From Chrysochromulina parva (taxonomy: Eukaryota; Haptophyta; Prymnesiales; Chrysochromulinaceae): DNA of 17,676 bases. Under the pieces are notes generated by a model. The model worked only from the letters and a program-made list of their open reading frames with translations. It searched no databases and was not told the DNA's origin. The stretch is taken from positions 1-17,676 of the forward strand of contig PJAB01001065.1 in the NCBI GenBank assembly GCA_002887195.1, in the 5' to 3' direction. Shown piece by piece: positions 1 to 7,700 of this stretch (position 1 is the stretch's first letter; each line of letters opens with the position of its first letter). Made by a program: the position numbers and the translations under genes.

Positions 1-324
1 CCCTCGCCACCGCCACCATCGCCGCCGCCCTCGCCGCCGCCACCTTCGCCGCCGCCACCATCGCCGCCCTCGCCGCCGCCCTCGCCGCCCCCGCCCTGTC
101 CTCCCCCGCCTTCGCCCCCTCCACCTTCGCAACCACCTCCCTCGCCGCCGCCGCCGTCACCGCCGCCGCCCTCGTCGCCGCCGTCGCCGCCGCCGCCGCC
201 CTCGCAGTCGCCCTTGCCGCCGCCACCCTCGCCGCCGCCCTCGCCGCCCACACCCTCACCTCCTGCGCCACCCTTCCCGGCACCTCCTGCGCCACCCTCG
301 TGGCCACCTGCACCGCCAGGGCGT
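1..324 (+). repeat. Ser-Pro(n) codon repeat (CCG/CCC/TCG tract)
   Basis: The sequence is almost only ccg, ccc, cca and tcg codons, giving SPP, SPPP and SPPPP units with rare Cys, Gln, Thr and Ala interruptions. It encodes the extended stalk of the membrane protein. Such stalks are usually O-glycosylated on hydroxyproline in algae and plants; that modification is inferred here. The tract runs off the left edge, so its full length is unknown, and it is a likely place for assembly collapse or length polymorphism. Confidence 0.9.
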
Positions 325-2142
325 GCTTACGCAGGTTACGACGTCTATATCGTCATGCTGCTCCAGTCGTTGACTGTCGAGCGATTCGGCGACCCTGAGC
401 GGCTTGCCCTTCGAAGAGGAGTGGCGGCGCTTGTCGGCGACCTTCAAAGCGCTAGCACTGCCCCTCCGATGGTGACTTTAACTATAGAGCCAGCCTCAGT
501 GCGTGCCACAGCCGTCGTCTTCGCGCCCAACCGTACCGTGGCAACGAGCTACGTCGAGGTGCTGGCGGCACAGACCCCCCAAAGCCTCTCTGCCGCCATC
601 GCGGTTCACTACACCGGCACGTCCGTTCTCACCGTGGACGCTCTCGAGGGGCCGTTCTCGCGTGCGGTGACGCGGCAGACGCTGCAGCCGCCCGCGCTAC
701 CGTCGCCCGCTCCCTCGCCGCCCTCGTGCTTCGTCTTCGAGAACTGCCCTTTCGGGCTGCCGCCGCCGCTTCCTGACATTCTCTTCTTCGGTCTGCTCAA
801 GTTGGCCATACTCGGTTTCATGCTACTTTGGTACTTAATCCGCCGACGCCGCCGAAACATCGAGCAGGAGCGCAAGGCGCAGATGGCGCAGCGTGCGGCG
901 CAGGAGAAGACGGCGGCAGTGTCGCTGCAAGCGAGGGCACGCTCCTGGCTGGCGAAGCGGACACGGCAGCGGGCGCATGCTGCCACGGAGGCGCGAGAGG
1001 CGGCGGCGGCGAGGGCGGCGGCGAGGTTGCAGGCCCATGTGCGCAGCACGCTGCAGATGCGCAAGATGAAGCGTGATTCCGCCGCCAAGTCAGAGGCGGA
1101 ACGCCTGGAGCGGGCGGCGAGGGCGGCGACCACCCTGCAGAGGGGAGTGCGCCTCGCCGCGCTCAGGCGAGCCGTTCGCGGGCGCGCAGTAGAGGCCAAG
1201 CTTGCCCAGATGCGCACGCTCGCAGAGTCGGTTGTTCAGACGCACGCGCGCAGGTGGCTTGAGGCGCACCGGTTGCGCCGGTCGCGCGGCGATTCGGTGT
1301 ACCGCCGCGTACGCGCTCATTGGCTGAGGTTGAGCCGCCGCGCTCGACGGCTGCATCACCTCGTCATCCGTTGGCGAGCGATGGCAGACGCGGTGCTTGA
1401 AGCGCCAGCCGGGGCGCCAGCCGAAGCACCGATGCGTGAGGCGGCTGTGAGCCTCTGGCAGATTTTGTGGAGGTCGCTTGTCGTGCTGAGGATTGTCCCT
1501 GCGACGCCCACGCAGCGTCTCAAACACACGTTGCTTTGCCGGCTGCGCCTCGCTGCGCTGGCCGGTCCATCTCGGCCACACACGCGACCTTCGCCTTCCG
1601 GAGCTCTCCCGTTGCTCCGCGAGTTGACGGAGCATCTCCTCACGTACAGGAGTCTGTCACCAACCGAGGCAGCACCCAAGCTTCACTCCTTCTGCAGCAG
1701 TCCGGGCTGGAGCCCCGCGGCTACGACCTTCCGCTCTCCCGATGTACCCTCGCCGCTGCCGCGCACGCTCTCTTATCACGGAGGAAGGTCTGAGCTTCGA
1801 AGGTCATCGGTGGACCTCCCTCGGGCGTCTGTGCGCCGTGGCTTGCCGCGTGCCGACGTGACTAGCACGATGCCTCAGGCCCATCGTCTCCCACCACCGG
1901 AATGCAGTGTTCCAGCGGCCAGCAGCAGCGACCTTGCCATGACAGCCACCACCACCACTACCATGAGCGCCACTGCCGGCAGACCGGCCCCCTTTGCCTC
2001 AGGCGATGTGTTCACACCGCCGCGGCACGCGGGCGTGTCGAGCACCCCGCGTGCCGGCTCCTCCCAACCAGCCGCCATCCGCCGGACCCCCACACTGAGC
2101 GAACGCGGGAGCGCCAGCCACGCAGCCACTGTGCACGTGTGA
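1..2142 (+). CDS. Proline-rich, single-pass membrane protein with cytoplasmic IQ-like motifs (5'-partial)
   Basis: The frame is open from base 1 to the TGA at 2140-2142, so the gene starts left of the window; no ATG is visible before the proline tract, and the TTG at 214 is not a credible start. Order of parts: a Ser/Pro-rich stalk (1 to about 324, SPPP-type repeats like hydroxyproline-rich cell-surface glycoproteins); a folded module of about 110 residues (about 328-690) containing the pattern VTLTIEPASVRATAVVF, reminiscent of the small alpha/beta modules in algal surface proteins; an NRT sequon at 529-537; two cysteines six apart (727, 745); a 21-residue transmembrane helix (778-840) followed at once by RRRRR (841-855), which predicts a cytoplasmic C-terminus. 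The tail has four IQ-like motifs starting at 925, 1027, 1135 and 1234 (LQARARSWLAKR, LQAHVRSTLQMR, LQRGVRLAALRR, VQTHARRWLEAH), then a Ser/Thr/Pro-rich end. IQ motifs bind calmodulin or EF-hand proteins, so a surface protein under Ca2+ control is inferred. No family name is recognised. Confidence 0.8.
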   Translation, partial: PSPPPPSPPPSPPPPSPPPPSPPSPPPSPPPPCPPPPSPPPPSQPPPSPPPPSPPPPSSPPSPPPPPSQSPLPPPPSPPPSPPTPSPPAPPFPAPPAPPSWPPAPPGRAYAGYDVYIVMLLQSLTVERFGDPERLALRRGVAALVGDLQSASTAPPMVTLTIEPASVRATAVVFAPNRTVATSYVEVLAAQTPQSLSAAIAVHYTGTSVLTVDALEGPFSRAVTRQTLQPPALPSPAPSPPSCFVFENCPFGLPPPLPDILFFGLLKLAILGFMLLWYLIRRRRRNIEQERKAQMAQRAAQEKTAAVSLQARARSWLAKRTRQRAHAATEAREAAAARAAARLQAHVRSTLQMRKMKRDSAAKSEAERLERAARAATTLQRGVRLAALRRAVRGRAVEAKLAQMRTLAESVVQTHARRWLEAHRLRRSRGDSVYRRVRAHWLRLSRRARRLHHLVIRWRAMADAVLEAPAGAPAEAPMREAAVSLWQILWRSLVVLRIVPATPTQRLKHTLLCRLRLAALAGPSRPHTRPSPSGALPLLRELTEHLLTYRSLSPTEAAPKLHSFCSSPGWSPAATTFRSPDVPSPLPRTLSYHGGRSELRRSSVDLPRASVRRGLPRADVTSTMPQAHRLPPPECSVPAASSSDLAMTATTTTTMSATAGRPAPFASGDVFTPPRHAGVSSTPRAGSSQPAAIRRTPTLSERGSASHAATVHV

Positions 2143-2692
2143 CGGCGCCTGCCTGAGGATGCTCGATAGGGACGCGTTCTTCAGCGATGGCGAGGACGTT
2201 AAGCGCGGCAGAGCTCCACCTTGTACTATGACAACACTCAATAGGTAAACTCAACAGGACAGCTGTGGCACTCTTGAGTCTTGTGCACACAGATCACAGT
2301 ACGTGGCCGCACACGCACGACAATACAACTTCCCAAGTTTTTTAGTGAGTAGAATAATTGTACTCATCGCGTAGAGTCTAGGGGAGACTAGGTCAGGTTA
2401 GAGTACAGCGTATTAGATGAGTTTCGGGGTTTCAGTCTCTGGAAAAGAAAACTCGTACGAGCGGTACCGAACGTACCGTACCGAGCGCATGCTAATGCTA
2501 GCCGAGCTGCTAGGTTGCGAGCGATACATAAATGTGGACTCTCACGTGTACAGCGTGTGCGTGTACCCAACTCCCAAGCATTCCGCAGATAAGCCTCGCC
2601 TCACGGTTCCGCCATCGCAGCTCAGCCGTGTGCCTTTTTCTGACTGCACTCGAGAACGGAATAGCGAATACGAGACTTCAGGAGCGCACTCC
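2143..2692. other. Convergent intergenic region (3' ends of two genes)
   Basis: This stretch separates the plus-strand membrane-protein gene from the minus-strand SAM-domain gene and should hold both 3' UTRs. About 2220-2550 is clearly richer in A+T than the flanking genes. Two short inverted repeats are present: CGGTAC (2462-2467) with GTACCG (2473-2478) around a 5-nt loop, inside a GTACC-rich patch; and TGTACTC (2359-2365) with GAGTACA (2401-2407) around a 35-nt spacer. Either could fold in RNA but both are short. I see no canonical AATAAA or algal TGTAA poly(A) signal. A plus-strand ORF from 2417 enters the antisense of the SAM gene and is not convincing. Confidence 0.6.
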
Positions 2693-4387
2693 TCAGAATG
2701 CGGGCGTCGCGAACAGCACCGTTGGGGCTCGAGCGTGGAGGTTTTTGATTGGGTAGCGCCGGCGCTGGGAAGAGCGCACATCCCTCGTGTTACAACGTGG
2801 CGAGCGTGGCGACCGGGCTGTCTCCTCCTGTATCGCAGAGGCAATGGCCGGGTCACTGCTTTCGTGATCCCATCCGGCGAGGCTATCGAACGCTTCGTCA
2901 ACGTGACCCCACGCCTCATCCACCTCACCCCCGTCGAGCAGCTCCACGGACGGAACCACAGGCGCACAGCATCGTCGCACTGCCAAGCTCGGCGATTTAG
3001 CGCGGGCGTGGCCTGGGTGCACACGCGCTATGGCGGTGGGTGAGCCTCGCTGAATTGGGCCCCAAACCTCGGCCGAGTTGCACACGAGGAAGGGCAGCTG
3101 CACCTGGGTGGCGCCAGCGCCATGGCAGCCACCACCGCAGCCACTGCTGTAGCTGTAGCCACCAGAACAGCCGCCCCACGCGCCATGTTCCCCATGTTCG
3201 GAGGTGTCGTAGGCTGAAGCTCCACAAGCCGAGGCTGCAGAGGAAGGAGGACATGAGTTGAGCGGCAGTATTCCATTGATGCTCGCTTGTGCGCTCGGAG
3301 GCGGGGCGCCCCTGGGGGAACGGGGGGGTATCGTACTGCTCGTCGCATGGGTGCCGGCGGTCAGGATGGCCGCGACGGTCATGGTGGTGGCAGGCTGGCG
3401 GTGGGGCGGTGCACCGCACGCTGGGGCATGTGCCGCCTCCTTTCGGCTAGGCCTCGGACCCTCTAACCGGCGCAACAGGAAGCGTTCGACAGGCTTCAAG
3501 GCTTGTGGTCGCGGCCCGCTGGCGGTTTCGTGAGCGATAGTATGCGGGCGGGCGGTGAGCGAGGCGTCGTAACCATTGGCGCCGTCACGGGCGCTCCCCC
3601 GGGTGTGCACCGCATTCGTCGCGCCCCCTCCTGCGCGCTCGAGGAGCCGAGCATGCACGCGCGCCGTGCCCGATATAACCGCAGGCGGCGAAGGTGGCGG
3701 CAGTGACGAGGAGGGTGACTCGCCCCTCAGACGCCTCGATGGTCGTGTCGGCGCGTCTGAGCGGCTGCTGCCCTGGCTGAGCATGAAGCTGCGTGCACCC
3801 TTCCGCCCCGGCGATGTGAGCGCGGAAACGTCGTTACGCCGCCTAGCCCCCTCCTGTAGTAAGCGGCGCAGCTCGAGCTCGCACTGGCGATCATACGAGC
3901 CATACGTGCGAGCACGTGCGTAATCAGCGGCGGCATTGCTAGCCCCACGCTCGAAGCCGCCACGGCCGCGCAAGGAGGAGGTGGTACTCCATTCGGAAGC
4001 CTTGTCCAGCGTGCGCTTGTCGGACGCGCTCACCACCTCCGCCTCCGCCTCCACTGCCGCCGCCGCACAATCGTAGTCTGCGCCAAAGGTCCTCTGCAGC
4101 GCGTACTGCAGCCGATGCCACACGCTGTTTGCCATGTGTGCATGGGCGATTCCAAGCAAGCGAAGGTCCGCGCGCGTCAGGATGCGCGTGTCCATCGGCC
4201 GCGTAATCCCGATGTCGACGAGAGCCTCTGTGAGGCCTTCGAGGCGGAAATGTTCGAGGAAGGCGTGCAGGCTTAGGCTCGCCAGCGACTTCTTTCCGTC
4301 ACCGGCTGCGCCCTCAGCCGCCGCTCCCACAGCCGCGGCGGCATTGGCGAAATCAGCGGTGGCGAAAGCATCAGCAATGGAGCCCAT
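2693..4387 (-). CDS. SAM-domain protein with long disordered C-terminal tail
   Basis: The product is 564 residues from the ATG at 4387-4385. The frame stays open to an earlier ATG at 4477, but that extra 30-residue leader comes from A+T-rich DNA. The 4387 start has G at +4, leads straight into an Ala-rich segment, and lies 10 nt after the octamer GTCTTGTC also found before the downstream ATM-like start. Residues about 35-98 form a SAM (sterile alpha motif) domain: LHAFLEHFRLEGL, then a GI turn, then ILTRADLRLLGIAHAH and a final helix. The five-helix pattern and the LTxxDLxxLGI signature are clear. SAM domains make homo- or hetero-oligomers, and some bind RNA. The rest is Ser/Arg/Pro/Ala/Gly-rich, with a Cys/Gly/Ser/Tyr-rich patch (about 3120-3230) and an acidic patch (about 2880-2950); no second domain is recognised. 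The gene is read in tandem with the larger gene to its right. The SAM call is firm, the function unknown, and the C-terminal third is less certain because an intron cannot be excluded. Confidence 0.72.
   Translation of the reverse strand: MGSIADAFATADFANAAAAVGAAAEGAAGDGKKSLASLSLHAFLEHFRLEGLTEALVDIGITRPMDTRILTRADLRLLGIAHAHMANSVWHRLQYALQRTFGADYDCAAAAVEAEAEVVSASDKRTLDKASEWSTTSSLRGRGGFERGASNAAADYARARTYGSYDRQCELELRRLLQEGARRRNDVSALTSPGRKGARSFMLSQGSSRSDAPTRPSRRLRGESPSSSLPPPSPPAVISGTARVHARLLERAGGGATNAVHTRGSARDGANGYDASLTARPHTIAHETASGPRPQALKPVERFLLRRLEGPRPSRKEAAHAPACGAPPHRQPATTMTVAAILTAGTHATSSTIPPRSPRGAPPPSAQASINGILPLNSCPPSSAASACGASAYDTSEHGEHGAWGGCSGGYSYSSGCGGGCHGAGATQVQLPFLVCNSAEVWGPIQRGSPTAIARVHPGHARAKSPSLAVRRCCAPVVPSVELLDGGEVDEAWGHVDEAFDSLAGWDHESSDPAIASAIQEETARSPRSPRCNTRDVRSSQRRRYPIKNLHARAPTVLFATPAF
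4094..4285 (-). other. SAM domain (within the 2693-4387 gene)
   Basis: This segment encodes residues about 35-98. The hydrophobic spacing, the Gly-Ile turn after helix 2, and the ILTRADLRLLGI segment followed by an alanine/histidine turn and the long last helix (VWHRLQYAL) match the SAM fold. Whether it is an end-to-end polymerising type cannot be told from sequence inspection. Confidence 0.82.
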
Positions 4388-4411
4388 GGAAAAACGTGAC
4401 AAGACGAGACG
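4388..4411 (-). promoter_or_regulatory. Pre-start element GTCTTGTC upstream of the SAM gene
   Basis: On the minus strand the octamer GTCTTGTC (4405-4398) is followed by exactly 10 nt and then the ATG at 4387. The same octamer at the same distance precedes the ATM-like gene. It lies in a pyrimidine-rich leader (CTCGTCTTGTCACGTTTTTCC). A core-promoter, initiator or translational-context element is an inference from two cases only. Confidence 0.4.
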
Positions 4412-4734
4412 TAACGGAAACCAAACTCGACCCAAAATTGAAAACCCCCCGTTCTGCATCGTGCATGCAATCGCCATCAGTACAAAAGTAAATTTCTAAT
4501 TACTCCACCGAGAACCTCACTGACCCTAACCCGCGCTAGACCACCGTTTCGGTACGCATGCAAATGGACGTTTGCAACGACGCCTGTGTATCGGACGACA
4601 GTGCTCCCGTGGCCATTGGCCAGTTGTACGTGTTGCTCACCAGCGGAAGTCAGCCGAGCTCCTGCCAGTCGATCCCCGCAGCCGCGGCCACGACCTGCCG
4701 ACGACGGATCCTTTGAGTCCTCCCCTACACATCC
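4412..4734. other. Spacer: promoter region of SAM gene and 3' UTR of ATM-like gene
   Basis: These 323 bases lie between the stop of the large gene (4735-4737) and the leader of the SAM gene. Bases about 4420-4510 are A+T-rich (the stretch around 4480-4500 is mostly A and T) and are the natural place for the SAM gene promoter. The rest is of mixed composition. No TATA box at a convincing position and no clear poly(A) signal are seen. Confidence 0.5.
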
Positions 4735-7700
4735 TCACAGCCACGGCTGCCAGCCAATAGGCTGCGCAGCGAGCGTCCCCTCCTTGGTGGCGAGGCTGAT
4801 GAGCTGACGCACGCGGCTCTCGACGCTCAGTGGAGCGGCCGCTCCCTGCTTGCCGCCCAGCCGGCGCTGCGCGTGGAGCACCGCCACCTCAGCATCGAGC
4901 CGCGCGGCACGGGCGGCAGCCATGTCATGGGCCCACGGCACGGCGGCGCCCTCGGAGGCGGCGGCCCATCCGCGCATCGGCTCGTCCACGAAGGCCTCGA
5001 GGAGTGTGAGGATCGCCGCCGTGCACGTCTCACCCTGCGCCAGCCGGAGGGTCGCATCAGCGGACGCTCGGAAGGGACCCTCGACGCCGCCGAGCCCGAA
5101 AGCGTCCACGAGCTCGCGTGTCAGCCGAAAGGGCATCAGCGGCGGCGCGCGCGCGCCCTCGCTCACGCCGCCGCCACCCTGAGCCGCCCCACTGTCTGCG
5201 CCATCGCACGCAGCTCGTTGGAGGAGGAGGGGCTGCATGTGAACGTGGACGAGCTCAGAGGTGGCACTGTCGAGGAGCATCCGGTGCGGTGCGCGATCGC
5301 CGAGCCCTAGCAGCCAGCCGCCTACCGACGCCCCCGCCGCCGAGCGCGTGAGCGCCGCACGCCGCGCGAGCCAAACCTCAGCCGAGGGAGAGCTGCCGAG
5401 CAGGAAGCGATGTAGCTGTGGCGTCAGGGCCGCCATCACGCGGGTCCATGCCGCAAGCACCGCTGGGCCCGCCTCGGCGCCGGCGCCGTCCGCGCCCGCG
5501 CCCCCGCAACCCGTCGCGTCGACGGTCAAGGGGCGGCCGAGTGCAGGCTGCGCGTAAGCGTCGTCGTCGACTACGACGTTGTCGGCGGCGGCGGCATGAA
5601 AAGCGTCGGCGGCACGCGCGGCGCGCATGGCTGCTTCGCATTCGACCAGCTTCATCCGATCACGCCCCTCGGCATACGCCCGTGCGTGCTCGTCGGCCAG
5701 ATACGCGTGCATCGAGCGGCAGTGCGAGCGCCACTCATACAACCCAGCGGACGGGGCGAGGGGGAGCACTCGCGGGGCGCGTAGCCGAAGCGCGCGGGCG
5801 CGCGCGGCAGGATCCGCCTCCAGGCGCCGAGAGAGCTCCTCGAACACCTGCCAACCGAGCGCATCCCGCCGAGGATCGAGAGAGCCGGCGGGGCGCGCGC
5901 GCAGCAGTTGGGCATGGCGCACGCCCGCCTCGTCTTCGCACCAGACGAGCTTGGAGCGCGCCCAAGACGGCGCCGTTGGCCCGTCCCCGCCCGTGAGTGC
6001 ATGCGGCCGGCCCGAGGCAACAGGTATAAAGTGCGGCAGGTAGCGCACCATCAGGGCCGGCTCGCCGCCCTCGCTACCAGCCGGAGTGAGGGGTACACGT
6101 AGTGGCACGCGGCGCATGTCGAGGTGGTCATGCAGGCGGCTCAGGTCGGGTGCAGATCCGCCACCCGCCACGGCGCCTACCGCGCCGAGCGCGTCTGCGA
6201 TGGCAACGTACGATGTGCGCGGGCTGGCTGGGGTCTCGTCGCCACATCCGCCGGCGCGAGCCTGACAGCAAGCGAGGCGGCGGAGGGCACCGACGAGGGC
6301 GATGGATGCCTCCACCTCGGCCGGTCGACGCTCACGCAGCTTCTGGAGCAGCGACGCCGCCGCTTGCTGTGAGGCGCCTACATCGTGAGTACCGGCAGCG
6401 GCGCCGGCAGGCTCGGCGGCCACGATGAGTTGGTGGATGATGACGCGATCGGGGTCGTGCTCGCTCAGCTGGAGGAGCATCGTGCGCAGTGCTCTCTGGA
6501 AAGCAGCCGCCGCCAGCACATCGTTGGGCTTCTCGGCCTCAGCCACGCCCACATCACCCGCTGTTGAGAGCGCCGCGTACGAGCCCTCGTCGAGCAGATC
6601 GTACGCCTGTGACGGCTGCGAGAAGCTCTCCTCACATGAGAGTGGGTCGATTGCGTCTGCCGCGTCCGCCGCAGTGCTCAGCCGCGCGCTCAGCTGGAAA
6701 GCAAGCGGCAGAAAGGGGCGGGAGAGCGCGGGCGCGGCACCTTGCCCATGAGCACCGAAGAAGGCAAGCACCTTCTCTGAGAGCGGCTGGACCTCGCGGT
6801 TGCGCATCCAGAGGCGACAGACGGCCGTGGCGGCCGCGCGGGAGGCCGACGAGCCCTCAGGCGCGCGGCGCAGGCACAGAAGGTAGTTCTCCATCGCGCC
6901 GAGGAGATGCTCGGAACGCCGGTCGACGGTGGCGAGCGAGTCCTTCTCGAGCGCGTCAAGCGCGAAACGCAGCTCGCGTGCGTGATTCTCGAGCTTGTTA
7001 CGACGGTGAGCGATCGCCTTGGTTGCCGTGTCGGTCAACGTGAGCAGCTCATTGCGCACGCGTCGCAGCTCAACCCTGGTGCGTGCGTGCACTGACACGA
7101 GCTTGGCAAAGGTGGACGAATCTGCTTGACGCTGCAACGCGCCAAACTGTCGCTCGTGGAAGCTGCCCAGCCCGAGAAGTGCGTCCGCCACTGCGCCACT
7201 CTCATCGGGCACCCCAAGCTCATCACATAGGTAGACCGCCGTGTCGAGCTCTTTTTGGACCGCACCCAGCCCCTCGCACCTCAGAGCGTCCATCCAGCCT
7301 CCGAGCGTTGCAAGCAGCTGCACGTGGAGCGTCGCGTGTCTCGACGAAAGAGGCCGGCCGCCGGTACCCCCCGCTGCCGCCGCGCCGCTCGCCTTCGGTG
7401 CTGAGGACAGTCCGCCCACCCCAACGGCTGCGTCCATGGCCGCCTGAAGCTCGTCACGCAACCGCTTGGCCACCAGCAGGGCGTCGGTGCGCCCGTCACT
7501 ACCCGCGTCCCACAGCAGGAGCGCGTGCTCCCAACGGCCCGCCCACGTTGCCGGCAGCCAGCGCAGCGCACTCTGAGTCGTCGCCCCTTGCACCGAGCCC
7601 TCGCCCTCCGACTCAAGCTGCTGCGAGCAGGATGCGTACGGCGCTTGCGACGCGAGCGGAGCGCCAACGGCGCCGCCGCTCCCGCCGATGGCCGAGGCGA

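Noticed and set aside
214..216. TTG at 214 as the start of the membrane-protein gene
   Set aside because: The same frame is open back to base 1 and carries the same Ser-Pro repeat; a TTG start inside a repeat is not credible in a eukaryote.
1..324. CRISPR-like or satellite array
   Set aside because: The repetition is codon-level (ccg/ccc/tcg) in an open frame, with no regular spacer-repeat structure.
2359..2478. Non-coding RNA gene in the convergent spacer
   Set aside because: Only two short stems (7 bp with a 35-nt loop, 6 bp with a 5-nt loop) are visible; no tRNA or other RNA family pattern.
2417..3043. Plus-strand ORF of 208 codons
   Set aside because: Most of it is antisense to the SAM-protein gene, it has no recognisable domain, and its composition changes where it enters the gene, as expected of a shadow frame.
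4388..4477. ATG at 4477 as the start of the SAM gene
   Set aside because: The 30 extra residues come from A+T-rich spacer DNA and would overlap the GTCTTGTC element; the ATG at 4387 fits composition and motif spacing better.
5239..5901. Active-site losses caused by a sequencing error, intron or frameshift
   Set aside because: The three changes lie far apart and each is flanked by in-frame ATM-like residues; the alignment across the catalytic loop and metal segment has no gap, so independent substitutions are the simpler reading.
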